Shown: positions 10,027 through 21,019 of the stretch, one piece after another | Numbering within the stretch: position 1 is the stretch's first letter | How the letters are laid out: every line of letters starts with the position of its first letter | Source: Mermis nigrescens | Lineage: Eukaryota > Nematoda > Enoplea > Mermithida > Mermithidae | Reading direction: 5' to 3' | Assembly (NCBI GenBank): GCA_036768485.1 | Contig: JAVLUZ010000596.1 | Location: 588,005-652,004 of the forward strand | Length of the DNA stretch: 64,000 nucleotides | Program-made: the position numbers and the translations under genes | The notes under the pieces: generated by a model | Database searches by the model: none | Told to the model about the DNA's origin: nothing | The model's input: only the letters and a program-made list of their open reading frames with translations

Positions 10027-13000
10027 ATGGACGATGATTATACTTTATCGGTGGACTACAGCGATTTTTCAGACATGGACGAGTCTGTGGATTCCTTACC
10101 TGACGTGCATTTGAGTGAAGAGAATAATTCTTTAATTCTGGAAGACATTACAGACGATGAAGATTCGGATTCTCTTGAAATGGCTAGTTTGCTTACTGTA
10201 GATGAGTGGAATGATTTGCAGGATCAAGTTGGCGGCGATTTTTCGCCAGATCATTTTTATGAACTCAGTGATCCAACAGTTCAACGTGTTAAGCGATTTA
10301 ATACTGATGGCGACGAGTACATCATCCGATTCATTAATTCGCAGGACTGTACAAACTTAGTGGAATGTTTGCCCAATATTTTCGACCATGCTATTGATAA
10401 CATTTTATCGAGATCGGACCCAACGTCGTATGTCGGGCTTCAGCTGTCAAACCCGGATTTAGAGACACCTGTTCTGATTCATTTTAGGTGAGTAACTTTT
10501 TTGTTTGTGGAAAACTTGGAATTTCGAGGTTTTACTCAAAATTTGATGATATTTTGACAATAATTCTTGAGAATGAACGTTTTTACACTGATTCTTTAGC
10601 AAAACGTTAGAAAAATTCAAAAATTTTGTCATTTATCTTAAATAATAGAAAATTTCAAAATGTTGTCAGTTAGTATACCTATTTATTTTGAATAATATTC
10701 TTATTGACGTTACTCGTTTGTTACAGCACATTTGATGATTCATAAGCATTGCTATTGTCAGATTTTACGCAAAATAGCAAGAAAAATAACAAAAAAATCC
10801 AAATTTTGCCATTTATTGTATTTGTTTCAGTTTTTATTTCATATCTGAATTGAATATTAATGAGAAAACGTTGAGAATTGTGAAAACATTATTTAAATTT
10901 CGGCTAATTTTAATATGAAATTAATTTTAGGGATCGGAAAAACATTAATGGCGATATTATTCTAAAACAAATTGAGCGAATATTACAATCGAACAAAGAA
11001 GTCAAAATTGATTCGGCGGAATCAACTGTGAAAATTGTCACAGTGAAACCCCTAGTTGGCTCTGGATTATATACCGACCGCAATCACTTTTTGCACGATA
11101 AATTTTTGAATCGAGGCGCTCATGGCGGGTGCTTTGTTCAAATTCGAAATGAGGATAATTTATGCCTCGCCAGAGCCCTGGTAGTTGCTCGCGCTCATCT
11201 ACATAAAAATGACCCATCTTTCCAATGGAAAACGATTAGACTAGGAGATGCAAGACGTCATAAGACGCAAAAGCTTAAAGCTTTGGAACTAATGCAACTA
11301 GCTGGACTTGAAAATCACGATGGTCCATGTGGCATCCCCGAGTTAAATAAGCTGCAAAACGCTTTGCCTGGCTACCAGATTAAAGTTTTTGCAAAAGGCG
11401 ACAGAAATGAATTATTCTTCGAGGGTGAGATGAATTTTCGTAGAGTAAAGTAAGAAATTGTCTAAATTTACAAGTTTTTGCTATTAATCTTGAAAAATCG
11501 ATTTCTTAATAATATTTCTTAAAACACTTCGATAAATTTTTGCGACTGAATTTACGAATTTAAATAAAATTTTCACTTATGAATTATAAATTTATAAGTT
11601 TCAATTTTACGAATTAAACGTTTTTATGAATATGGATGAATTATTATCTAAAAATATTGTAAATGTTTACGTTTTTCGCCGTTTCTCCTGATTTTATGTA
11701 GAAATTCTATTGCTTGTTTGTTGTTGTGACTTGTACTGTTTTGTTAAATTTTTAGCAATCTTTGTAAATAGTCAAAATAGCCTAAGGTTTTCATATGATA
11801 AGTCCGCATCTGTTGGCGTTTTTAGTCGATTTTGACTGCATTATATCGCTTTTATTGATCAATTTGGCGTGTTAAACCATTTTTACGCGACTTTGGGCGC
11901 TTTACTGAATGAGTCTAACCAACAAAAACAGCAAATGAAAAAATTGCGTGACCAACGCGCAGGCAATTTTAAGAACTAACGACCTTTGCGCCATTGGGAA
12001 AAGGCATTAATTGGTTTGCGTCATTTTGTTACCAAAAGCAAGCCACAATAGCGGTAGAACCTAGGCTGATGCAGAAATAAAAGCAAAATTAAAATTTAAT
12101 TATTTGCGCGACCACTTGGCTTCTGTAATTCTGAAAAACTGTAAACACAATAAATCACCATCCGCATGGCAGATTAATTATTGCATGACCGACGCTACAT
12201 TAATTAATTATAGCTTGTGATTATGCGTATATAAATTTCAAAATTTGTCTTTTTGGCGCTAATTTAATCAAAATTTGCGTTTTTGCCAAAGGATCGGCAA
12301 TCTGTTATTCATACAATTGGCGCTTTATTTTGCTGTTTTATTGGGGTTTTTTTATAGAGTTTTGATCGCTACTTTTGCTTACACCCACCAATATATTTAA
12401 GTTATTTTGATTGATTTATGAAATTTTTTTCTGACATTTACAGGGCCAACACAATCAGACAAAGTATTGCATTTGTACTTACACGACGGTCACTATACAG
12501 TTATTAGTAAAGTTGCCGCCTTCTTTTCGAATAATTATTTTTGCGAATCGTGCAATAAATCATATAATCATAAAGAAAAACATCGTTGCATTGATAAATG
12601 CACATCGTGTTATCAATCGCCACCTTGTGAAAAATCAAAAATTTTAACCTGTTCAACATGCAACCGTTACTTTTATAACCAAGCATGCTTTGAACATCAT
12701 CGCAAAATTTACAAACTAAAAAGGAAAAATAAAACAACCGAGACTTCGATTTGCATGCGAGTTCAACGTTGCAAGAAATGCGGCAAGCATTACAGGGACG
12801 CCGAAAAGAAGAAACATAAATGTGGCTATTTTCATTGTCGAATTTGCAGAAAATACGTTCTTCAAAAAGGTTACATAAATTTAGGTACAACTTTTATTAA
12901 TTATGACTTATTTTTGAAACTTTTTAGGACATCAATGCTATATGCAAAAAATTGCAGACAATGAGGACGATTCTGATGACTCTGATGGTGGTAAGGAGAT

Positions 13001-16000
13001 TAAAAAGCGCGAAAAAATAGAATTTGTTCCGCGTTTTGTTTTCTTTGACTTTGAGACTACGCAGGAACGCATCTTGAAGGATACTTCGTATGGTCCAGAG
13101 TTGGAACACGTTCCAAATTTATGCATTGCGCACATTGTGTGTGATGAGTGCCGAAATCGGGAACTTTCCTGTTGCTACCGCTGCGGCGAAAATAGACGAG
13201 TTTTTATGGGCGAAACTTGTTTAGACGATTTTTGTACATTTTTATTTAGCATGAAACATGTGACAGCGATTGCCCACAATGCCAAAGGCTTTGACGGACA
13301 GTTTATTTTACAATTCTTTTACAAACAAGGAAAAGTGCCGAAAATTATCAGCAAGGGTAAGAAAAGGTAAGATATTTTTAGATTTTTCCTAATTTTTTCT
13401 TTATTAGGAATGGAGTTGATGTCAATTTCATACGAAACGGTCAAAATTATTGATTCATTCAATTTTTTGCCTATGAAATTGGCGAATTTGCCGAAAACCT
13501 TTGGCGTTGACGAGCTTTGCAAGGGGTATTTTCCTCATTTATTAAACACAAGAGCCAATTGGGATTACATTGGCGAATGGCCCGACCAAAGCTTTTATAA
13601 TCCAGCTAGCATGAAGCCGGATGAGTACCAAGCGTTTCAAGATTGGTACAAGTTGCAAAAGGGAAAAGTAAGAAATTTAAATAAAATTTGTAATTTTAAC
13701 TATATTTTATGCGTTTTTTCAGATTTTTGACTTTAAGCGCGAAATTTTGGCTTATTGTGAAAGTGACGTTGGCGTTTTGAGGCAATGCAGCCTTAAATTC
13801 AGAGACATGTTTATTGACGAAACTACGGTAGACCCATTTGAGCATTCATTAACAATAGCTAGTGCATGTAATACCGTTTTTCGCAAATTATTCTTGAAAC
13901 CAAATACTATAGGCATTGTTCCAAATGATGGGTACAGAAGGAACGAAAAACAGTCTATAATTGCTATAAAATGGATAAAATGGATTAGTCATATTGAAAA
14001 TAAATATATTTCGCATAAACAGAATGGTTACGAAGTGAAAATTGGAAAATACCGAGTAGATGGTTTTTGCAATGATACTGTGTACGAGTTTTACGGTTGC
14101 TACTGGCATGGTTGCCCAAAATGCATGCCAAAACGGAACCAGCTGGCAGCCGACAGGGCTTCTACCGCCAAAGAAGCCTACGATCGGACATTACAGCGCG
14201 CCAAATTTATTCAGCAGGCGGGGTACAAGCTCGTCGAAATTTGGCACTGTGATCTAATGCAGCAGCTCATGGCCAATCGAGAAATGGAATCTTTTTTTGA
14301 CACTGTGGTCACGGAGGAACCGCCATTGAGCCCACGCGACGGTAAGTGAATCTAAAAATAAATTAGAATATTAAATTTTTATGTTTTACATTGAGTTTTT
14401 AGCATTTTACGGTGGAAGAACTAATGCGATCAAATTATACCACAAGATCAAAAGAGACAAAAATGGCGTACCAGTGCAGAAAATTAACTATGCAGATGTC
14501 TGCAGTCTCTACCCTTATGTGAACAAATACGGGCGCTACCCTTTGGGTCATCCAAAAATTATTACCGAAAATTTCGAAACTGTGACTTTGGAAAATCAGC
14601 CGTATGAGGGCCTTATAAAGTGTGATATTTTGCCACCAAGGAAACTATATCACCCCGTTTTACCATTTCATTCTGGGGGAAAATTGATGTTTCCACTCTG
14701 TCAGACCTGCGTCAAGAATCAACAAAAGAAGACATGTCGCCACAGCAACCAGGAGCGTGCCCTCAAAGGAACTTGGGTTACGCTTGAAATCTACAAGGCT
14801 TTGGAAAAAGGCTACAAAGTAAGTTTTTTCATATTTTTATGAATTTTCCAGGATTCATTTTATATTTTGCAGATTTTAAAAATTTATGAAGTCTGGCATT
14901 ACGAGTCTACTGATCAATTCAATGCAATTTGCAATCCACAAGGCGGTTTATTCACTGATTACGTCAATTCATTCATGAAACTGAAATTGGTGAGAATTGT
15001 ACAAAGACTTTTGGGGGCCATCTTTGTACATGTACAAGGATTTTTGGGAATCTAAAAACTGCAAAAAAAGTTTGAAATTCACAGAAATTTTCGTTGCTTT
15101 GCGCCTAAATGAGTAATTGTGTGTTCTATATATCTTTATAATATCAGAAATTGTATTTTAAAAAGAAAAATGTCAAATTTTTAAGCATTTCGCGATATTT
15201 TGAGACAATTATTAGTAATTTTTGCTCTCAGAAACCCAGAAATTAGCTAAAATACACTACCAAAGGTCGGACAACTCTGTTTTTGCCACACTAAAATCTC
15301 AGCTGTACCATATGTAGTACTGGAGAATTTGTGTGTACAAAATGTACAAAGACGTTTAGGGACCATCTTTATTCATATACAAACGGACCTTGCACAAAAA
15401 ACACTGTTTGACTCTATTATGTTTATTGTATACATTTCAATTTTGTGCTTTGTTAACTTTTAGGAGGCTGAAGGATACCCATTTGGAGTCGAAACGGACC
15501 AGGATAAATCAAATTACATTGCTGACGTTAAGGATCGTGAGAGCATTTTACTCGATGCTGACAAGATTGAAAAGAATCAGGGAAAAAGGGCGTTGGCCAA
15601 GCTCATGCTCAACAGCTTTTGGGGCAAAGTGAGAAAATTTGCATAAATTTTATTATGTCAATATATACGTTTTATTGCATTTTCAGCACAGTGTTTTTTT
15701 CGTACTCGGCAAAGATTTTTCGATATGTACAAAGACTTTTAGGGACCGTCTTTGTACATGTACAAAGATTTTTTGGAAGACAAAAACTGCAAAAAAGGTT
15801 CGAAATTCGCCAAAATTCTCGGCGCTTTGCGCCGTTTCAAGACAATTCTTAGTGATTTTTGCCCTTAGAGACCCAGAAACTAGCTAAAATACACTACCAA
15901 AAGTCGAACAACCTTTTTTTACTACAATAAAATCGCTACTGTACCATATTAGTACCCAAAAATTGGCATGTGTAAAATGTTAAAAGATTACAAATGGACC

Positions 16001-16781
16001 TAGTACAAAAAACACTGTTTCAGCATAGATTTAGTATAATTTTGGCCAATTTTTAAAATACCTTTAGTGTGGTCAAAGGAACAATCTCAACAAGACTGTC
16101 TACTTTAAAGACCCGGCTAAATACTATGCCCACCTTTTCAACCCTGCCAACATGATTCTTGCTATTCATATGATCAATGAAGAGATAATAGGCGTTACCT
16201 ATAAGCAAAATGAAGACTTTGTAGACGTTATGGGTAATACCAATCCTGTGATTGCTGCCTATACGACTGCACAGGCTCGTTTGAAGCTCTATTCTTACAT
16301 CGAGCAGCTAGGTACCCGAGCATTATACTTTGACACTGATAGCGTCATCTATGTCTCGAACGTGGGGAAGCCTGATGAATACCAGCTGCCGATTGGATCA
16401 TGCCTCGGCGAGATGACCAATGAGCTGCGGGATTATGGAAAAGACTCGTACATTACAGAATTTTGCAGTGGAGGACCTAAAAACTATGGATTTCGCGTTT
16501 TTAGCACAAAAGATCAAAAAGATCATTATGTTCACAAAGTCCGAGGAATAACATTGTCACATGTTGCTGTTAAACGTGTTAACTTTTTATCCTTACGTCA
16601 TTTAGTCCGCGCCTTTGTAAAACAAAATTGTAGGAAAGAAATTTCTATTGTTTCTAGCCGAATACAACGAAAACAGGAAGGCAGAAAAGTCGTTACAAAA
16701 ATTATGCCTAAGAAATTTCGCATCGTGTATGATAAACGTGTCATTCGTCGTAATTTTTGTACATTACCCTATGGATTTTAA
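10027..16781 (+). CDS. Protein-primed family B DNA polymerase of Polinton/adintovirus type, ten exons
   Basis: Exons: 10027-10487, 10931-11424, 12444-12869, 12928-13356, 13408-13667, 13723-14341, 14403-14818, 14873-14989, 15464-15628, 16068-16781. All have GT-AG borders and the phases agree, giving an open frame of 1366 codons with no stop. Residues 1-60 are acidic. At about 229-232 there is D-N-L-C and at about 335 H-Y, an OTU-like pattern. Residues 350-455 hold many CxxC zinc-knuckle pairs. Exonuclease motifs are FFDFETT (about 499-505), HNAKGFDGQF (about 577) and YCESD (about 701). Polymerase motifs are DVCSLYP (about 928), KLMLNSFWGK (about 1120) and FDTDS (about 1217). In this family the protein replicates linear viral or transposon DNA from a terminal protein. 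Every catalytic residue I can place is present. Exon borders are inferred from consensus and homology. The nearest related genes in the window are the ATPase and the two secreted ORFs downstream. Confidence 0.9.
14998..15406 (+). mobile_element. Truncated hAT-like MITE in polymerase intron 8
   Basis: Shares TGTACAAAGACTTTT, CTTTGTACATGTACAA, AAAACTGCAAAAAA, TAGCTAAAATACACTACCAA and a terminal AAAAAACACTG with 15689-16017. Its left terminus is missing: the shared sequence starts about 8 nt after the splice donor. It has about 100 bp not present in the other copy. Confidence 0.8.
15689..16017 (+). mobile_element. hAT-like MITE with 8-bp TSD in polymerase intron 9
   Basis: Terminal inverted repeats are CAGTGTTTTTTT at the left and AAAAAACACTG at the right. 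An exact 8-bp duplication TTTCAGCA flanks it (15681-15688 and 16018-16025). Taking it out leaves an intron of about 100 nt, closer in size to the other short introns. It contains CGGCGCTTTGCGCCG, a form of the recurring hairpin motif. Confidence 0.9.
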
Positions 16782-16883
16782 TTATGTCTTGTATATAATG
16801 CAGTGTTTAAATTAATGATTCAGTGTTTAGAATTATTTGTCTACTGAATAGAAGGTTCTCTACTTTAGTCTCAAATATTAGAA

Positions 16884-17369
16884 ATGAATAGAGCTATTCT
16901 TATGCTAGGATTTATATTTCAATGCATAATAATGCTTGCTAAAAGTCACGATTCTTGGTTACTTTCTGCTAAAAATCCATTGAGAAAATACGAATTAACG
17001 ATTGTGCATTCTACTGCTTTTAATAATACAGAAAAGATTGAATTTATATCAAATTGTGCCGAAAAAAATAAACTTCTCTTTCTACGATTGCCTAGTTATG
17101 TTAAGAAAACAGTCACTTACAACTTGACTGTTTTAGAACAACAAAAATTTGGTACCTTCATTGAACAAAACATGCATTGCCCTGCAAACAAAGGAAGAAT
17201 TGATGCGTTTAATGATCGAATCATATCACATACTCCATACATATTTATTCGCTGCAGTAGAGCTTCAAATTTTGACACCATGGTAGTTAAAACTTTTATT
17301 CTTGATCTAGCCAGAACTCAATTTTTGCTTGGAATTTTAAAAATGAAAGCGCCAGAATGCAGGATATAA
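16884..17369 (+). CDS. Small secreted protein of the viral cassette, paralogue 1 (161 aa)
   Basis: I do not recognise this protein. An ATG at 16884 starts 161 codons. Residues about 3-20 form a hydrophobic signal-peptide-like segment (AILMLGFIFQCIIMLA). The mature part has five cysteines and several N-glycosylation sequons (NNT, NLT). A block FIEQNMHCP (about residues 92-100) followed by HTPYIFIRC (about 113-121) is shared, in pattern, with the 126-aa protein at 18218-18598. It starts 103 bp after the polymerase stop and ends 52 bp before the ATPase ATG, the compact spacing of a virus or transposon. It has no visible introns. It could be a secreted accessory factor or a cell-surface ligand mimic; the sequence gives no basis for choosing. 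Confidence 0.7.
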   Translation: MNRAILMLGFIFQCIIMLAKSHDSWLLSAKNPLRKYELTIVHSTAFNNTEKIEFISNCAEKNKLLFLRLPSYVKKTVTYNLTVLEQQKFGTFIEQNMHCPANKGRIDAFNDRIISHTPYIFIRCSRASNFDTMVVKTFILDLARTQFLLGILKMKAPECRI

Positions 17370-17421
17370 AAGCGAGTGTATTATAGAATTTTGTCATTTT
17401 TGTAAATTATAAGGTGTGAAT

Positions 17422-18047
17422 ATGGATGTCAGGTGGAAACACCCTTTTAATTGCATTGTTGCTGCTCCAACTAAATCTGGAAAAACGGAATTTGTGAAAA
17501 AGATTGTAACCCTATCAGATGAATTAATAGACCCTCCGCCTCAAAAAATTTATTGGTCATTTACTGAATGGCAGCCAACTTATGAAACTTTATTAGAAAA
17601 AGTGCAATTTATGGAGGGAATCCCAAATTTTGAAGATTTGAAGGCTAACAAAGCTGAGCCGAAATTATTAATTTTGGATGATTTCATGAGCGAATTGAAG
17701 GCAGATTCGAGATTAAATGAGCTTTTTACAAAAGGCTCTCATCATTGGAATCTTTCCATTATACATATTGTGCAAAATGGTTTTTTTGATGGTTTAAGAA
17801 CGAGTAGAATCAATGCCCAATATTTAGTTTTGATGAAAAATCCTTCGGATAAACTTCAGATTCAAACCCTGGGCAGGCAAATTTTTCCAGGATCAAAGCA
17901 TTTTACCGAAGCGTTTTTAGATGCAAAACAAAGGAACCTTATGGCTACTTGTTAGTAGATTTAAGTCAAATGACGCCAGAACATATGCGTTTAGGAACAA
18001 ACATTTTTCCGACTGATGCGGAAAATTATGTTTATGTTCCTAAATAA
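17422..18047 (+). CDS. A32/FtsK-HerA-like packaging ATPase, frameshifted near the C-terminus
   Basis: The first ATG in frame is at 17422. Walker A is APTKSGKTEF (residues 15-24, Lys21) and Walker B is LLILDDFM (Asp86-Asp87). The length and motif layout match the genome-packaging ATPases of Polintons, adintoviruses and virophages, which drive DNA into capsids. In the starting frame a stop falls at 17953-17955. A +1 frame entered at about 17935 stays open to a TAA at 18045-18047 and begins YGYLLVDL, which looks like the family's normal C-terminal end. One base therefore seems to be missing near 17935, either a real mutation or a sequencing error. Both nucleotide-binding motifs lie before the break. 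Confidence 0.82.
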
Positions 18048-18048
18048 A
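18043..18048 (+). terminator. Candidate poly(A) signal overlapping the ATPase stop
   Basis: AATAAA overlaps the TAA that ends the shifted ATPase frame, a compact arrangement common in viral genes. Confidence 0.4.
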
Positions 18049-18217
18049 TATAGAGAAGCTTACAAAATTTTCATTCTACTAATTTTTGCGCTTTACAATT
18101 GGTGTTCTTCACTAATTTCTCTCTTAAAATATAGAAGCTCGGCATAATATTTATACATTTTTACATCAAACAACATCTAGCAAAAGAAGATTAATCATTG
18201 CATCACCTTTCTTAGCG

Positions 18218-18598
18218 ATGATTTTCATTTTAGCCTTTATTGCAGCAGTATTTTACGATTCACAATCCAGAAAATGCAAAAATTCTACCGTTTTGATCCA
18301 TTCTCCTAGCTCACTAAATAGAACAACAATATATGATATTGATAACGAGAAAATGATTAAATTTATTAATGAAAACATGGAATGCCCGATTGGGCGTGGC
18401 AAAGAATTTAGAATCAAAGGCTGCTTTCGATTAATTATTCATAATCCTGAAATATACATTTGCTGTGCAATAGATAACTTATTTACTAGTTTGCATATTG
18501 CATCAATGTGTAAATGTAGCCGCCCATGTATCTACAATAGCGATATGGGCGAGGCTGACATTTGCCTTCGAGATTTACCTAGGTACGTAGGTACTTAA
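18218..18598 (+). CDS. Small secreted protein of the viral cassette, paralogue 2 (126 aa)
   Basis: I do not recognise this protein. An ATG at 18218 is followed at once by a hydrophobic stretch (IFILAFIAAVFY), a signal peptide or signal anchor. FINENMECP (about residues 48-56) and HNPEIYICC (about 73-81) match the pattern of the 161-aa protein upstream of the ATPase, so the two are likely paralogues. It is rich in cysteine, including C-x-C-x3-C near residue 100. From about residue 110 the reading enters the flanking repeat (18553 onward), so the native C-terminus may have been replaced by repeat sequence. The frame is also open upstream of the ATG, so an extra 5' exon is possible. Confidence 0.62.
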   Translation: MIFILAFIAAVFYDSQSRKCKNSTVLIHSPSSLNRTTIYDIDNEKMIKFINENMECPIGRGKEFRIKGCFRLIIHNPEIYICCAIDNLFTSLHIASMCKCSRPCIYNSDMGEADICLRDLPRYVGT

Positions 18599-18900
18599 GT
18601 TCACGCTTAGTGCTGGCCCCGATCGCGCGGCTCTAAGGCTTTTCGATCTTTGGACCCTTACAGACCTTACGGCTTCGATCCCCTCAGCCCTAATATTGCT
18701 GGCTGCTTTTCGTCGGGTGATCTCAGCAGCTACGCCCTAAGACCTAAGGCTACCTACCTAGTCTCGGAATTTGCCGCGGAGGTCAGTTGACCTATCTCAA
18801 GCTCAAGTTGTAATTTAACTTATTTTCAATCTGTACCTGATCAGAAATGTTTTTGGTTCCTAATTTGTGTAGCACGCTGAACAATGAAAACAACAACAAC
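18553..18900 (+). repeat. Cassette-flanking repeat, copy 2 (direct), cut by the gap
   Basis: Matches copy 1 (8815-9110) in the same orientation, with an extra stretch of about 60 bp near 18780-18840 that includes AGGTCAGTTGACCT. It runs into the run of N at 18901. Confidence 0.85.
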
Positions 18901-19000
18901 NNNNNNNNNNNNNNNNNNNNNNNNNNNNNNNNNNNNNNNNNNNNNNNNNNNNNNNNNNNNNNNNNNNNNNNNNNNNNNNNNNNNNNNNNNNNNNNNNNNN
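18901..19000. other. Assembly gap (100 N)
   Basis: One hundred N, the usual placeholder for a gap of unknown length. Sequence to the right may not be adjacent to the viral cassette in the real genome. Confidence 0.98.
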
Positions 19001-19865
19001 TATCTACACGCGTTTCGCGTTATCGAGCGGAACGCCGTTGACCGCATCGTTTTTGGACCAATATTCGCCTAATTGTCTTTCCCGGCGTTTCCAGCCGAAG
19101 GAGGCGAACTTTCGCTATTTAACCACCCACCTTTAGCCATGGCGCTTGGACGCGAAAGTCCCTACGCGCCCATTGGTCCATTGGCAAATCACGTACATAC
19201 CCGTGAGGTATGCTATGTGAGCCATCTTGTGGATATTACTATACGACCCCTTCTTTTATCATTAAAAACATAGGCGACATGACCGCTAATCAGGTTAAGC
19301 CTGTGTTGAGATCGGAACGCCCTTGACTCCGCCTACGTGCGAATCTTTTTCGTTATAAGCATATTATTGATTTGAAGATATACTGTAATTAATTTAGTAG
19401 AAGTAATCATTATAAGATTCTCTTGGCCGTTTTCGACGCTTGTATAGCAGCGCTCGTCTTTTTGTTTTATTCATTTCTTTTCGTCGTATCCAGCCGTTCA
19501 ATTTTGTTGTTTTTTCTTGTACATAAACGTAGCATTATTACCTGCCTTGAAGTGCATTATACTGCAGGCAGAAGGAACGGTTTGGACGGCCCGGCTTTTC
19601 GACGATTTCATAAAATATTTTATTTCGTCGTAAAATTCAAGGTGATCACATTTTACTATTTTTCGTCTTTTCTAGAAAGAATCTATTCAAGTTTCGGAAC
19701 CAAAAATCATAAGAGTTATTACATAATTTTTACGTAAAATGACTGCCCGGGCTAGAGCTCTTAGTTGTTGTATTCAATATGTATTGTGCTATTGGAACCA
19801 AAATTGAAAGTTAAAGAAACGCCATAAGTACACTGGCTATAACATCATTTCAGGCTTTCGCGAAT
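19001..19865. other. Unassigned, less AT-rich sequence
   Basis: No gene was recognised. The first 330 bp are richer in GC than the surroundings and include a TATTTAA box-like site at about 19119 and an ATTAAA at about 19260, which would fit a retrotransposon LTR, but no matching partner or coding region was found. Confidence 0.35.
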
Positions 19866-20112
19866 TTCATATTTTAGGTCCTGAATAGGTCAACTGACCT
19901 AAGGGTTAATTTCCGGGGTTGCTTACGTACTGCTGTGTAGGATTGCTAGGGCGTAGGTACCTAATTCTCCCTAGGTACGGACAAATCTAGGTCCGAGGAG
20001 TTTTAGGGGTATTAAGTACTTTGAGGGTCAACGGGTGACACCGGGCGTACTGCCTTAACATCCTGACCAGCGCTAAGAGTAGCCAGGTACTTAAGTAATT
20101 CCCGAAGGTAAT
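19866..20112 (-). repeat. Cassette-flanking repeat, copy 3 (inverted)
   Basis: On the - strand it starts ATTACCTTCGGGAATTACTT, continues CTACTCTTAGCGCTGGTC, includes CCTACGCCCTAG and ends with AGGTCAGTTGACCTAT, in the same order as copies 1 and 2. It is more diverged in the middle. Confidence 0.7.
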
Positions 20113-20269
20113 TATTTGGGTTGTTTGGGTTTGTGTTTGTGGGTTTGGTAACTATAGGGGCGGCATGCTGCCCGTTTAGCTATCGGTACCTACCTTCGCA
20201 ACTCCCATCAACCCTTGAAATTTACATTTCCACCAAAATTTCTCCAACTGAAGGGGGGCTTAAGGGCTC

Positions 20270-20500
20270 GGAAACAAGGTACCCCATTATTCATATGTGA
20301 ATCTGACCCCGCTTCAGTCGGGAATTTCTTCGCCTTAGGGGTGGTCCAAAGTGGCGGAACCGGGGTTGAAGGTCTTGACTCTGATTGGCCCTACTTGGGG
20401 AACGCCGGTTCCGCCATTTTAGACTGCCCCCAGGGCAGAGAAACCCCGACGGAACCGGGGTCAGATTTACGTGTGAATAATGGTGTACCCCGTTTGCGTA
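20270..20500. repeat. Small palindromic MITE
   Basis: GGTACCCCATTATTCATATG at the left pairs with CGTGTGAATAATGGTGTACC at the right, with arms of about 45 bp and a loop containing the GGCGGAACCGG and CCGGTTCCGCC pair. Further copies of the GGAACC-rich sequence follow to about 20600. Confidence 0.7.
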
Positions 20501-21019
20501 CCCTGAAACCCCTTCTGTGAGTGAAATTTTGACGGAAACGGGTTTGGGGTGTTGGCCTTAATGGGCCCTACTCGGGAACCCCGGTTCCGCCACTTTGGAT
20601 CGTTTCTGTTTCCGGTTTCGGCTTTTACCCATCGTTTCCATTTCTGGCTTTTATGATTTCCGTTTCCGGATTTTACTTTTCCCCAAGATGCGAAGGAAAA
20701 TACCGGCGTTGTCCAACGAAAATCAACAAATACTATTGCAAACGCTTTTAATTGAAGCTTCGAGCGGTACGTTCATGTCAGTTCAAGCTTATTGTGACAT
20801 TCCACATAATTTAAAACTCTAACAAAAAAAACAAAAAATTAAAAATTTTTTATTTTCCTATGGAACTTGTCCTAGATGCAGTAAAACTGACTATTTCTGG
20901 CCTGAACAAGACATTTTTTGTTATTTGCTAACTTTGAGCACCTCTGAATATCTTGCTATTGAGTTGTCGGTTTTTCAAATAAAATATCAAAATTCTGGGA
21001 GGTCATGTATAGTAGTATC

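Noticed and set aside
14990..16067. Introners (intron-creating elements) as the origin of polymerase introns 8 and 9
   Set aside because: The intron 9 copy has its own TSD and TIRs well inside the intron, so it inserted into an existing intron.
10027..18598. Viral contamination instead of an integrated element
   Set aside because: Host-type MITEs with target duplications lie inside the polymerase gene, and related repeats occur across the window, although the gap at 18901 leaves the right junction unproved.
19073..19273. 66-codon ORF beyond the gap
   Set aside because: No recognisable motif, and the region has LTR-like regulatory features instead of coding bias.
20595..20822. 75-codon ORF
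   Set aside because: Begins in GGTTTCGG-type low-complexity sequence continuing the GGAACC repeat; no family features.
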